The notes: generated by a model from the sequence alone, not told the origin. 64,000 bases of DNA from Rhizobacter sp. Root1221 (GCF_001425785.1 NZ_LMDI01000045.1:1206-65205); one strand, 5' to 3'. Counted from the stretch's first letter, positions 54,601 through 62,099 are shown. Numbers and translations are program-made.

Positions 54601-55152
54601 TCAGAAATCCGCGAAGCTGCGGGCGCCCGCCGGGTCTGGCTTCGCTGCCTCGCCGCCCTTGTTCACATCGAACAGAGGAAGCTGCGACCGAATGGCTGTG
54701 CTCACGCGGGCGCGTTGCGCGGGCGTCAGCCCGAACTCGGCCAGCCAGCTGCGCAGCTTCTCGGTCTCGCGGTTAAGCGCCTGGTACGTGGGCGACTGGA
54801 TCCGCATGCCGTTCGGCGTGCTGACCTCGATGGCGGCGGCCGGGTCCTTGTTCTCGCTCAGCAGCAGCTCCTGCTTCGCGTTGATTGAGCGGCGCAGCAC
54901 CTTCAGCAGGCCGATGATTTCGCAGAGGGTTTCGAGCGCGTCAGCGTCAACCTTCGACAGCAGGTTGTAGTGCAGCAGTTCCGGCACCAGGCGCTTCCAC
55001 GCCTTCTTGCCCTCTCTGCTCAGATCGCGAGGCATCGGCGGCGCACCCACCTCGGGACGGAACATCGAGGTCAGGTCGATCGCGCGCCCGCCGCGGTTGC
55101 CCTCCAGCAACTTCAGTTCTGGCGGCTTGGCCGCTGGCCCACGTGCACCCAC
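54601..55152 (-). CDS. terminase small subunit, P27 family
   Basis: GTG at 55152 with AGGAGG 5 bp upstream is the best start: VGARGPAAKPPELKLLEGNR is the classic P27-family N-terminus. The 183-residue product has helical DNA-binding and oligomerisation parts (SREGKKAWKRLVPELLHYNL, ALETLCEIIGLLKVLRRSIN) and ends with FGLTPAQRARVSTA. It recognises the packaging start site, which should lie nearby, probably in the C-rich stretch 55160-55260 between this gene and the HNH gene. Confidence 0.92.
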   Translation of the reverse strand: MGARGPAAKPPELKLLEGNRGGRAIDLTSMFRPEVGAPPMPRDLSREGKKAWKRLVPELLHYNLLSKVDADALETLCEIIGLLKVLRRSINAKQELLLSENKDPAAAIEVSTPNGMRIQSPTYQALNRETEKLRSWLAEFGLTPAQRARVSTAIRSQLPLFDVNKGGEAAKPDPAGARSFADF

Positions 55153-55221
55153 CTCAACCTCCTGAGTTTGACCCCCCACCCCCCAAAACCTGCGCGCGCA
55201 AAAATCTGCCTGGCGCGTCGG

Positions 55222-55683
55222 TCACCTGTTGAGGGGCCCTGGACTTTCCCCCTCCCCCCCGGCCTCGGCCGCGACCGCGCGCCGGACCAGCACGGCGGCA
55301 CCCGTGGCACCAACTTGGGCCTCGGCCCTGGTCTTCAGGGCATGCCGAACCGCATTGATCGCCTGGAGGTTGCTCGGGTCATCGACCCCATCGAGCGTGC
55401 CGTGCAGCTGCAGCCAGAGCGCCTTGTTGATCTTGTGATCTACCTCGGTCGCGGGCTCCAGCCGACCCTCGGCCTTGGCCACCTGACACAGGTAGCCGTC
55501 ACGCTCCAGCACCAGCTTGCGCAACTTCCTCCAGGCATGGCCGTACCCGCGTTGCGTGGTGTTGCCATCGCGACCATGACGCTTGGCCCACTGCACCAGC
55601 GGATGGAGTTCGCATCGGCTTCCACCCTGGACCAGCACGCCACATCCGGGCCACGTGCACGGCCGCTTTGCTGCCTTGGGCAT
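55222..55683 (-). CDS. HNH endonuclease
   Basis: A 153-residue HNH nuclease of the type next to terminase genes in HK97-like cos phages, where it is needed together with terminase for cos cutting. An N-terminal Cys pair (CTWPGCGVLV, RCELH) resembles a zinc knuckle. The HNH core is RDGYLCQVAKAEG ... ATEVDHKINKA ... DDPSNLQAINAVRHALKT, with the DH pair and Asn visible. Starts at ATG 55683. Confidence 0.9.
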   Translation of the reverse strand: MPKAAKRPCTWPGCGVLVQGGSRCELHPLVQWAKRHGRDGNTTQRGYGHAWRKLRKLVLERDGYLCQVAKAEGRLEPATEVDHKINKALWLQLHGTLDGVDDPSNLQAINAVRHALKTRAEAQVGATGAAVLVRRAVAAEAGGEGESPGPLNR

Positions 55684-55704
55684 GTTCAGACGCCTGCAAA
55701 TGCA

Positions 55705-55738
55705 AACGCCCGGCGCGCTGATGAGGCGGCCGGGCGTT
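55705..55738 (-). terminator. hairpin in tR' position upstream of the late genes
   Basis: Ten-base-pair stem AACGCCCGGC (55705-55714) / GCCGGGCGTT (55729-55738) with a 14-nt loop. On the minus strand it is followed by the moderately T-rich TGCATTTGC, about 20 bp before the first late gene (HNH). A terminator between late promoter and late genes is what a Q-type antiterminator would act on. Confidence 0.6.
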
Positions 55739-55780
55739 GCGTATGTCTTACCTACCGGGGCTACTCCCCAGCGTGCCTGA

Positions 55781-55808
55781 AATGTAGCGGTTTACTCTCG
55801 TCCGTAAA
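55781..55808 (-). promoter_or_regulatory. candidate late promoter
   Basis: On the minus strand TTTACG (55808-55803) and TACATT (55786-55781) are separated by 16 bp, in the gap between the Q/ArpU-like gene and the HNH gene. It would read through the hairpin at 55705-55738 into all head, tail and lysis genes. The match to consensus is moderate. Confidence 0.4.
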
Positions 55809-55815
55809 ACCCCCC

Positions 55816-56226
55816 TCAAATTGGCCGGCGTCCCGTCACAAGGCCCTCCACGCGCTCGCGCTCGATCTTCCGCCTGTCTTGTCGTGCCGTGATGTGATCG
55901 GCCAGCAGGCGATGGGCCCGACCGATGCGGGCGTGCATCGTGGCCTCGGCGATGCACAGGCGCCGCATCTTCTCCCTCAGGGTGTTCGTGCCCAGGTACA
56001 CCTCGTGGACGGTTGCCTTCAACTCGGAGGGCAATCGCTCGATGCCGTCGTCCAGTTCGCTGGCGTCGATGTCTGAAGTGGGGATCGGCACGTCGGCGTA
56101 CGGTTCGCGCGGCATGTCAGCAGCCGCGAGGTTCACGCTGGCGTACCCCAGCACACCACGCCCGCTCATCAGCTTCCATCTCACCCAGTTCTGCAGACGC
56201 TGCTCGATCCACTCAATGCGCGCCAT
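55816..56226 (-). CDS. Q/ArpU-like late transcription regulator candidate
   Basis: A 136-residue protein starting MARIEWIEQRLQNWVRWKLM. The C-terminal half has a sigma-70 region 4-like helix-turn-helix: LPSELKATVHEVYLGTNTLR followed by EATMHARIGRAHRLLADHI. Phage regulators of the ArpU and Q types have this layout. Its place right before a promoter, a hairpin and the late genes fits an antiterminator or activator of late transcription. Binding site unknown. Confidence 0.6.
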   Translation of the reverse strand: MARIEWIEQRLQNWVRWKLMSGRGVLGYASVNLAAADMPREPYADVPIPTSDIDASELDDGIERLPSELKATVHEVYLGTNTLREKMRRLCIAEATMHARIGRAHRLLADHITARQDRRKIERERVEGLVTGRRPI

Positions 56227-56521
56227 CGTTGCCTCCCGGATCTCGCATCACAAGCAGCGCCTGGGTAGACGTCACGCTCAAGGCCGCAAAGTTCGCCATC
56301 GCCGGCGTGTCCCACGGCGTGCCCACGCACAACGGTCCCTCCCGTGCGAAGAACCATCCCGGCTCAAGCTGAAGGACACCGCGGCGCCAGCACTCATTGA
56401 CATGGGCGTCTCCGTGTTGGGCACGCTTCTCCCGCACCAGGCGGGCCACCACAGGCATCTCGACTGGCAGCCAGTCGTATCGCCGTTTCGCTCCACCTTC
56501 TTTCTTGTCCATCTTGTCCAT
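56213..56521 (-). CDS. hypothetical phage protein, 102 aa
   Basis: The ATG at 56521 (MDKMDKKEGGAKRRYDWLPV) has AAAGGA 4 bp upstream and is preferred over a longer frame reaching 56782, whose first part is low-complexity. Core: EMPVVARLVREKRAQHGDAH, VNECWRRGVLQLEPGWFFA. Soluble, unknown function. It lies between primase/helicase and the late regulator and overlaps the latter by 14 bp. Confidence 0.55.
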   Translation of the reverse strand: MDKMDKKEGGAKRRYDWLPVEMPVVARLVREKRAQHGDAHVNECWRRGVLQLEPGWFFAREGPLCVGTPWDTPAMANFAALSVTSTQALLVMRDPGGNDGAH

Positions 56522-56705
56522 GTCCTTTCGTAGAGGAATGAGTACATCCGAGCCCTCACGCGTGCGAGTGCGAGCGGGTGCATCCCCGCCCGCTGGCGCT
56601 TTGACCTGGACACCTGGACCGCTGGACATGGCTCCGCCCTCGGCCTCAGTTTCCGGAACAGTGCCGGGCTGAAGAATCGATGCGAGCACGTGGACAACGT
56701 GGACA
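56505..56705. repeat. iteron-like GTCCA/TGGAC repeats near the primase gene
   Basis: Three clusters of short direct repeats: TTGTCCA at 56505 and 56514 plus TGTCC at 56521; CTGGAC at 56606, 56614 and 56622 (8-bp period); GTGGACA at 56690 and 56699 (9-bp period). They lie in and around the 270-bp stretch between the primase gene and the next start. It holds no convincing gene, only an unlikely in-frame upstream extension. Iterated sites beside a replication gene can form an origin; this is a suggestion only. Confidence 0.4.
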
Positions 56706-56793
56706 GGTGATCCAGGGGCGCCTGGTCGCGTGCGACTACATGCGGTCGGCCTGGACTGGTTCGACCTTTTCCGCGTCGCCACGCGCTCGCTGG

Positions 56794-59430
56794 TCAGAAC
56801 GGGCAGTCACTGAGGGCCCCTACTGTTGAATTGCCCTGCGTCGGGCTGTTGAAGGATTGGCTGCCGCCGGCCATCGGCTGCAGCTGCGGTGGGAGCGAGC
56901 GGGGACGGACGTACACCCGTGGCCGCCCCGGTTTGCTTGAACGCTGCACGGGCCAGCCAAGGCGGCGCATGGCCGATCCCGCCTGACGCATCACCACCGA
57001 CGTCTGCTTGTCCGTCGTGTAGCCGATGCGCTTGAGCAGCTCGGTCATCGAGATCTCGTCGAGCAGCGCGCCGTTGGGAGAACCATGGGCCACGTGCTGC
57101 GTCTCGTCATAGAGGAATCGGGTGATCTCCGACTCGATCGCGTTCTCCACGGTGCGGGAAAGCTGCTGAGGGTCGAAGAGCTTGCGCTGCTCGTCCGCCG
57201 TCGGGTGGAACCGCTCGCCGGCGTCGACGTAGGTCAGCGCCTCGGCAAACATCTGGTCCAGGTTCTCCAGCACCCAGGCGATGTCGATCTCACGCGTCAC
57301 GGCCACAGGCCAGAAGCGCCGGTTGCCGGTCGGGTCGGTGAGGTAGTGGTCCTCGTTGGTCGTACCGATGAACACGACCTGGCGCGGGTAATCCTTCGGT
57401 CGCCTGTCGAAGCTCGCGCGGAAGCGGTCTTTCTGGCTCGACACGAACTGCTTCACCCGGGTGACGTCTGCCTTGCTCAGGGAGTCCAGCTCGCCCCACT
57501 CGTACATCCAGATGCCCTGCAGGTTCTGGTAGCTGTCCTTGTCGCCCAGCACCAGGCCGGTGTCCGCGGAGTACTCCCAGCCGAGCACGGAGGCCAGCGT
57601 GCTCTTCCGAGCGCCCTGGGCGCCCTCGAAGATCACCATGTAGTCGAACTTCGTTCCCGGTCCGCAGATGACCCGGCTGCCGTCTTTCTTCTCGGGCAGC
57701 ACGCGAGCGCACATGGCCATCAACAGCCAAGTCCCCACGCGGGCCAGGTACTGCTGTGTGGGCGCGTCGATCTCGTCCTCGCCCATGCATGCTCGACGCA
57801 ACCAGCCAGCCAGGCGCTTCTCACCGTCCCAGGTACCACGCAGGCCTTCCAGGCGCTCGCGCACCGGGTGATACCGGTGCCGCTTCGAGACCATGAGCAC
57901 GGCCTCCTCCAGGGTGCCGCGCGGCATGCTGGGGAGCCAGTGTTCTCGGGTGAGCCAGTTGCCCATCTCGAGCTCGTCCTCTTCCTCCCAGGCGCCAGCG
58001 CGTCCACCCCAGGGCGGCGCCTTGAGCTTGATCACGTTGTTCGTGAACTCGTTGAAGGCGATCACGCCCTGGACTTCGTCGATGCCAGGGATCCCGTCGG
58101 TCGGGATGCCATCGAGAGCCAGCACCAGGTTGTCGCGCACCGCCAGCGTCGCGCCCTTTTGCGTGGTGAGCAGCCGCGAGCGCCAACGGAGATCGGGGCC
58201 GTCGTCAGCAGCGGCCGCGCCCTCGCCTGTTGCTGCGCCAGCCAAAGAAGGGGTAGATCGGCCGGCGGCCTTCGCGCGGGCAGCATCGTCCGGCGGAACG
58301 AACTCACGCGCGCCCCGGATGAACGCGCGCACCTCTTCTGCACCCCAGCCACCGGCGATCGCATCGGCCAGATCCCAGCCGTCCTCGACGTTCCCTGGCT
58401 TCGGCACCGGGCACATCAGCACCGTGCAGCCCTCGTTGGCGACAAGCACCGAACCGATCTTCACCATGGCCTTCATGCCCGGTTGCACGGCTTCGTCCAG
58501 CAGCGGCTTCGACTCTGGCGCCAGGCCAGCCTCGCGTTCGTCCTTCGTAAGCTTGACCCGCTTGGCGTCGCAGTCGGGCCACAGGTAGACGGTTCGGCCC
58601 ATGAGCCAACGCCAAGCCGCCTTGCCCCATGCGTTGGCTCCGCCGGGCCAACTCACGAAGTCGAACTCGTGGCCCAGCAACTGGTGGCCTGCCAATGCAC
58701 ACTTCTCGCCCTCGACCAGGACGACGGGCGTGTTGCGAGGATCGCCGCTCAGGAGCGTGGCTGGCACGTACAGCGGCCGAGGCTCGTCCCACTGCTTCCA
58801 GTGCCACCGCATCGTCCCGCGCCCGTCGCTCTCGTCGACGCACCAGGTATGCGGCAGGATCTCCTTGCCGCCGTCGCTCGTGGTGAAGCGGACGACATGG
58901 CCGTACAGCTGCCCCTCGAACTTGTACTCCCAGGACCCGGCGACATCCGTGTAGTGCCAGTGCTTGAAGTCGGCCGGCGGTGCATTGGCCGGCACAGGCG
59001 TCACGGCCCGCCAGACGCTTTTCCTCTTGCCGTCCTGCTTGGGCGACTCGTCTGCCGCCGCGGGCGGTTCTGGTCGCCGCTCGTGCTGAGCAGCCGGTGG
59101 CGCCTGGCGTGCAGACGTCTGCGATGCCACTTGGTGGCGGCTCCATCCCATCAGTTCAACCAGGCGGCGAGCAGCTTGGATCTGGCTGAGGTTCTGGATC
59201 GCGGCGTACAGGCTGATCAGGTCGCGGCCGGAATCGTCCCCGCTGAAGTCGGCCCACATGCCGGTGTTCAGGTTGATGCTGCAGCTGCCCCCTGCCCCGC
59301 CCGAGAGGTCCGCGCACACGTACTCGTGGCCCTTGACCGCCCCGCCCGGCAGCCATTCGGCCACCAACTGCTCGGCTCGACGCAACAAGGCGTCGGCCAA
59401 CTCCGCGAAGTCAATTGGACGTTCAGCCAT
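56794..59430 (-). CDS. phage primase/helicase with TOPRIM-like and VapE domains
   Basis: An 878-residue replication protein. The N-terminal region (1-95) resembles a primase-associated domain (GGSCSINLNTGMWADFSGDD). A Gln/Pro/Ala-rich linker holds one dispersed palindrome read as QTSA. About 230-300 look TOPRIM-like (VVLVEGEKCALAGHQLL, SWPGGANAWGKAA, YLWPDCDA). About 430-790 are a VapE (virulence-associated E) SF3-like ATPase with Walker A VIFEGAQGARKSTLASVLG, GIWMYEWGELDSLSKADV and FIGTTNEDHYLTDPTGNRRF. A winged-helix-like end follows (TELLKRIGYTTDKQTSVVMR). It should prime and unwind phage DNA. Confidence 0.9.
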   Translation of the reverse strand: MAERPIDFAELADALLRRAEQLVAEWLPGGAVKGHEYVCADLSGGAGGSCSINLNTGMWADFSGDDSGRDLISLYAAIQNLSQIQAARRLVELMGWSRHQVASQTSARQAPPAAQHERRPEPPAAADESPKQDGKRKSVWRAVTPVPANAPPADFKHWHYTDVAGSWEYKFEGQLYGHVVRFTTSDGGKEILPHTWCVDESDGRGTMRWHWKQWDEPRPLYVPATLLSGDPRNTPVVLVEGEKCALAGHQLLGHEFDFVSWPGGANAWGKAAWRWLMGRTVYLWPDCDAKRVKLTKDEREAGLAPESKPLLDEAVQPGMKAMVKIGSVLVANEGCTVLMCPVPKPGNVEDGWDLADAIAGGWGAEEVRAFIRGAREFVPPDDAARAKAAGRSTPSLAGAATGEGAAAADDGPDLRWRSRLLTTQKGATLAVRDNLVLALDGIPTDGIPGIDEVQGVIAFNEFTNNVIKLKAPPWGGRAGAWEEEDELEMGNWLTREHWLPSMPRGTLEEAVLMVSKRHRYHPVRERLEGLRGTWDGEKRLAGWLRRACMGEDEIDAPTQQYLARVGTWLLMAMCARVLPEKKDGSRVICGPGTKFDYMVIFEGAQGARKSTLASVLGWEYSADTGLVLGDKDSYQNLQGIWMYEWGELDSLSKADVTRVKQFVSSQKDRFRASFDRRPKDYPRQVVFIGTTNEDHYLTDPTGNRRFWPVAVTREIDIAWVLENLDQMFAEALTYVDAGERFHPTADEQRKLFDPQQLSRTVENAIESEITRFLYDETQHVAHGSPNGALLDEISMTELLKRIGYTTDKQTSVVMRQAGSAMRRLGWPVQRSSKPGRPRVYVRPRSLPPQLQPMAGGSQSFNSPTQGNSTVGALSDCPF

Positions 59431-59515
59431 GGGCTGCCCCTCGTCCGCACGGGGTCACACCTGCGACTTGGCGCCGCATCGGTCGTGAAGGCATGTTCTT
59501 TTCGTTGTTGTGCGA

Positions 59516-59848
59516 TCAAGCGGCCACTGGGGCCGCGATGGACTGCAGGGCATTCGCCAGCGCGGCAACGCCGCATGCATGCCCGGGCACGAATTCAGCC
59601 GGCGCGTAGAGACCCTCCCAGTGTTGCGAGCCTGCGCGCTTCACCGAGCTGATGCGCACGAGCTGGCCCGCGCGCACCATGTTCTCGACCGTGCGCCGGG
59701 CGGCGTCGAATCCGACCTGTGCGGCGGCTGCGGACTCCCGCACTGAAACACCGTCGACGGCAACGCCCTCGACCAGCAGGCCACGGTCGCTCAGCAGGCG
59801 AATGAACGCCTGCGCGAGTGCATCGCGGATCTCACCGCGCGGGCGCAT
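59516..59848 (-). CDS. small winged-helix-like DNA-binding protein
   Basis: The start at 59848 (MRPRGEIRDALAQAFIRLLS) gives 110 residues and overlaps the previous stop by one base (TGATG). The pattern VSVRESAAAAQVGFDAARRT then VENMVRAGQLVRISSV is that of a winged helix with wing at SVKRAGSQHWEGLY. Lying just before the primase gene it may act like a replication initiator or accessory factor, or as an early regulator. Confidence 0.55.
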   Translation of the reverse strand: MRPRGEIRDALAQAFIRLLSDRGLLVEGVAVDGVSVRESAAAAQVGFDAARRTVENMVRAGQLVRISSVKRAGSQHWEGLYAPAEFVPGHACGVAALANALQSIAAPVAA

Positions 59849-60060
59849 CAGGTCCGCACCTGTTGAGCAAGGGGCGCGTGTCCCATACGAGTGGCGTCGA
59901 GAACGACAGGCCGAGATTGACGCTCGAACGGCTGACGCAGACGGACGACAACCAGATCGGCCCCGGCGCTGAAGGGCCAGCGAGCGCGTGCACTGATCAA
60001 GCCGTCCTTGTCGGTGCACGTCAGATCCAACGCTGCGGAGTTCCCAGTCGTGTCGTTCAT
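59848..60060 (-). CDS. hypothetical phage protein, 70 aa
   Basis: Starts at ATG 60060 (MNDTTGNSAALDLTCTDKDG), which overlaps the preceding stop (ATGA); its own stop overlaps the next ATG (TGATG). Short beta-rich protein (LISARARWPFSAGADLVVV, RPVVLDATRMGH). Function unknown; coupled starts and stops support that it is translated. Confidence 0.6.
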   Translation of the reverse strand: MNDTTGNSAALDLTCTDKDGLISARARWPFSAGADLVVVRLRQPFERQSRPVVLDATRMGHAPLAQQVRT

Positions 60061-60413
60061 GGCTTCTCCGGCCGGCTGCGATGGATGGCCGTGCCGACGA
60101 AGCCAGCTGCGATCAGCGCAACACACCCGAACGCACCGAACCACACGAGGACGGCCGCGACGGCAAGGGCAGCAGCACGCGCAGGCAGACGCGCCCACGC
60201 CCTCGCCTTGCTAAACCGGTCCTTCGGGTCCACCCGGGCACTCAGGAGCCCGAAGACGCCGAAGAACCAGAGCCAGGCCAGCAGCACGTTGCCCGCTCCA
60301 TCGATACCGTTGACCTTCCATTCGATGGCGCCCCAGAGGGAAGCCGCCCACACCACTGTGTTGATGGCAAGGCCCCGGAATGGCACCGGTTTGGCCACGT
60401 CGTCAGGCTGCAT
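60057..60413 (-). CDS. phage membrane protein, 118 aa
   Basis: Three to four hydrophobic segments: about 14-30 (LAINTVVWAASLWGAIEW), 43-58 (VLLAWLWFFGVFGLLS) and 82-108 (AALAVAAVLVWFGAFGCVAL onward). It starts at ATG 60413 inside the end of the CII-like gene (11-bp overlap). A membrane protein made in the early lytic operon could alter the host envelope or block superinfection, but I recognise no family. Confidence 0.65.
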   Translation of the reverse strand: MQPDDVAKPVPFRGLAINTVVWAASLWGAIEWKVNGIDGAGNVLLAWLWFFGVFGLLSARVDPKDRFSKARAWARLPARAAALAVAAVLVWFGAFGCVALIAAGFVGTAIHRSRPEKP

Positions 60414-60891
60414 GGCGCACCTCCATCGGATGGACGCGCTTGCCCTCGGCGTTCTTCGCAGCGAAATTGGAAAGCAGAGCCTGGCCGGCAGCCATCAGCT
60501 CGCCCCACTGGCGGTGAAGGTCCGACAGTTCGGTGTCGGTGATGACCCGATCGGCTGCGCCCACGGCAACCACCTGCAGCACGTCGCTGAACTCCTTCGC
60601 CACGTGTGCGAGGTGGCCCATCGTGTCCTCGTGAGCCACATCCAGCTGGGGCAACTGCAGCGCCATGAACCCCAGCTGCGCGTTCATCGCGTGGAGCGTG
60701 CGGAAGTCGCGCGAGATCTCCATGATCTTCAGCGCATCGACCAGGCCGGCCTTTGCGTTGCTGCCTGCTGGCGGACGCACCTCGTGGCAAAGCGAGGTGC
60801 CCCGCTTGCCGATGCGCGGCGCCAACGCCTCCGCGCCGCCGTCGAAGTCGTGCACCGTGTTGTACAGCGCGTCAAGAACGCTCATGCCCAT
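60403..60891 (-). CDS. CII-like phage regulatory protein
   Basis: The ATG at 60891 (AGG 6 bp upstream) gives 162 residues starting MGMSVLDALYNTVHDFDGGA. It matches the phage CII-type regulatory family (Phage_CP76): EALAPRIGKRGTSLCHEVRP, MEISRDFRTLHAMNAQLGFM. Such proteins decide between lysis and lysogeny by activating repressor and integrase promoters. It follows the cro-like gene, the same order as in lambda (cro-cII). Confidence 0.85.
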   Translation of the reverse strand: MGMSVLDALYNTVHDFDGGAEALAPRIGKRGTSLCHEVRPPAGSNAKAGLVDALKIMEISRDFRTLHAMNAQLGFMALQLPQLDVAHEDTMGHLAHVAKEFSDVLQVVAVGAADRVITDTELSDLHRQWGELMAAGQALLSNFAAKNAEGKRVHPMEVRHAA

Positions 60892-60977
60892 AGCAAACCT
60901 CGCTCGTCGTTGTGATGGAACTGGTGTCGATTCGCTGCGAAACTGGCACGCCTCTGCCAGCCGCGCACTGCCTGGAG

Positions 60978-61235
60978 TCAAGCGGCATCGGGCTGCGGAA
61001 CCGGAGGAGCACCCGGCGCAGCAACGAGTTCTGGCCAAACTCGATGCCAGTCGGCGGGCCGCATGTCCCAACGTCGGAACTGGAACCCGCACTCACGCTC
61101 CAGGACTGCGCAGTGCTCGGGGGGGAACCGGCGCCGCCCATCTCGCCAGAAGCACACGGCCTGGACGGAGACCCCAAAAAGAGTCGCAGCCTTCGAGGGC
61201 CCGATCAGCTCGATTGCTTTTCCGATTGCATCCAT
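60978..61235 (-). CDS. Cro/YdaS-like repressor
   Basis: An 85-residue helix-turn-helix protein (MDAIGKAIELIGPSKAATLF, then SVQAVCFWRDGRRRFPPEHC). The tail FRRWDMRPADWHRVWPELVA is typical of YdaS-like Cro proteins in phages. It diverges from the CI-like gene. The ATG is only about 9 bp from the -10 box of its promoter and has no Shine-Dalgarno sequence, so the message may be leaderless. Confidence 0.88.
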   Translation of the reverse strand: MDAIGKAIELIGPSKAATLFGVSVQAVCFWRDGRRRFPPEHCAVLERECGFQFRRWDMRPADWHRVWPELVAAPGAPPVPQPDAA

Positions 61236-61317
61236 GTCGAAAGATTCTACATGTGTAGAACTACAAGCTCAACAAGTGTATTTGCGCCCGATTCAACAAG
61301 TGTTTAACTTCCCTCAG
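61236..61317. promoter_or_regulatory. cI/cro operator and divergent promoter region
   Basis: Contains a 16-bp dyad TTCTACATGTGTAGAA (61245-61260) and half-site-like ACAAGT copies (61272-61277, 61296-61301) plus ACAAGC (61264-61269). A leftward promoter reads TTGAGC (61272-61267), 17 bp, TAGAAT (61249-61244); the dyad covers its -10 box, so repressor binding would shut cro. A weaker rightward pair TTTGCG (61281) / TTTAAC (61303) could serve the repressor gene, which also lacks a Shine-Dalgarno sequence. Confidence 0.75.
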
Positions 61318-61734
61318 ATGACCCTGGGGAAACAGATCCGGTACTACCGCGACAAGCTTCAACTCACGCTTGAGGAACTCTCTGAGAGGTCCGACGTTGA
61401 CGTCGGCACCATTAGCGCTCTGGAAGTTCGCGGAAGCCAGCGATCCAAGTACGCCCCCGCAATTGCACGAGCCCTGGGGTTATCCCTTGAACAGTTGCTC
61501 GACAGTTCACGGGACTGGACAGACCAAGCTACCAAGCCAGTTGCCGGAGCGCCAATTCCAATCCGCGCGAACGACACCGCCCATCCGAGCAGTTGGCCAC
61601 TTCCTGGTGTGACTCCCGAAGAGTTCTATAAGGTGTTGCACGAACAGGATCGCCGCGAGGTGGTGGCCTTCGTCCGCGGCCTGCTTTCAGTTCGTCAGGA
61701 GCCATTGGCGCGGAGGCGTACTAGTCGACGTTAG
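61318..61734 (+). CDS. CI-like XRE-family repressor without peptidase domain
   Basis: A 138-residue repressor candidate from ATG 61318 (MTLGKQIRYYRDKLQLTLEE). The helix-turn-helix spans about residues 5-60 (LEELSERSDVDVGTISALEV, YAPAIARALGLSLEQLL). After a linker a short C-terminal segment follows (EEFYKVLHEQDRREVVAFVR). No S24/LexA-type Ala-Gly cleavage site or Ser/Lys dyad is visible, so it cannot self-cleave in the SOS response like lambda CI. It is divergent from the cro-like gene. Confidence 0.85.
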   Translation: MTLGKQIRYYRDKLQLTLEELSERSDVDVGTISALEVRGSQRSKYAPAIARALGLSLEQLLDSSRDWTDQATKPVAGAPIPIRANDTAHPSSWPLPGVTPEEFYKVLHEQDRREVVAFVRGLLSVRQEPLARRRTSRR

Positions 61735-61779
61735 CCGTACGGGGCTCAACGTTCTCGCATTTCAACCACGGAGAAAGTG

Positions 61780-61971
61780 ATGGGAAACAGCATTGGCGGA
61801 ACGATCGGTTTGTTGCTCTTCGTACTTGGAGTGGTGCTCCTTGTGACATGGATCGTTCTACCGTTCATCATGATCAAGATGAACGGTCGAGTGCTTAAAC
61901 AACTCGAAGAACAACAGATGACCAACCATCTGCTGACGGAACTGCTGGCCGCACACCGGGCAAGCAAGTAG
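61780..61971 (+). CDS. small phage membrane protein, 63 aa
   Basis: The ATG at 61780 with GGAG 7 bp upstream (preferred over GTG 61777). One strong membrane helix (IGLLLFVLGVVLLVTWIVLP, about 9-28), then a basic and coiled cytoplasmic tail (MIKMNGRVLKQLEEQQMTNH). It lies directly downstream of the repressor gene, before a terminator, so it is probably expressed from the prophage. It could be a lysogenic conversion or superinfection protein; function unknown. Confidence 0.6.
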   Translation: MGNSIGGTIGLLLFVLGVVLLVTWIVLPFIMIKMNGRVLKQLEEQQMTNHLLTELLAAHRASK

Positions 61972-61980
61972 GCGGCGACT

Positions 61981-62012
61981 GCGGGTGCGACAGAAGGCGC
62001 CCGCATTTTTTT
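61981..62012 (+). terminator. intrinsic terminator of the repressor transcript
   Basis: GCGGGTGC / GCGCCCGC stem (one G-T pair) followed by ATTTTTTT. It ends rightward transcription from the repressor and small membrane-protein genes and isolates them from the early rightward promoter 20 bp further on. Confidence 0.75.
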
Positions 62013-62021
62013 GCGCCAGCC

Positions 62022-62062
62022 TTCTACACTTGTTGACATCACAAGTTCTACGTTTGTAGAAT
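62022..62062 (+). promoter_or_regulatory. early rightward promoter with second operator cluster
   Basis: TTGACA (62033-62038), 18 bp, TAGAAT (62057-62062) is the best promoter in the window. The dyad TTCTACGTTTGTAGAA (62046-62061), 14/16 identical to that in the cro promoter, overlaps the -10 box in the same register. An inverted pair ACTTGT (62028-62033) / ACAAGT (62041-62046) and a half-site TTCTACA (62022-62028) flank the -35 box. CI/Cro should control this operon together with the cro promoter. Confidence 0.85.
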
Positions 62063-62099
62063 TCGCTCCGTTGACCAATTCCGGTCCTCGGGAGCGCAA

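Noticed and set aside
55160-55260. C-rich stretch between HNH and terminase small subunit as cos site
   Set aside because: Position is right for cos in HK97-like phages, but no overhang or symmetric nick site can be recognised, so it is not listed as a feature.
56522-56782. N-terminal extension of the 102-residue phage protein
   Set aside because: Low-complexity residues, no ribosome site, and the ATG at 56521 has a good one. Treated as non-coding with repeats.
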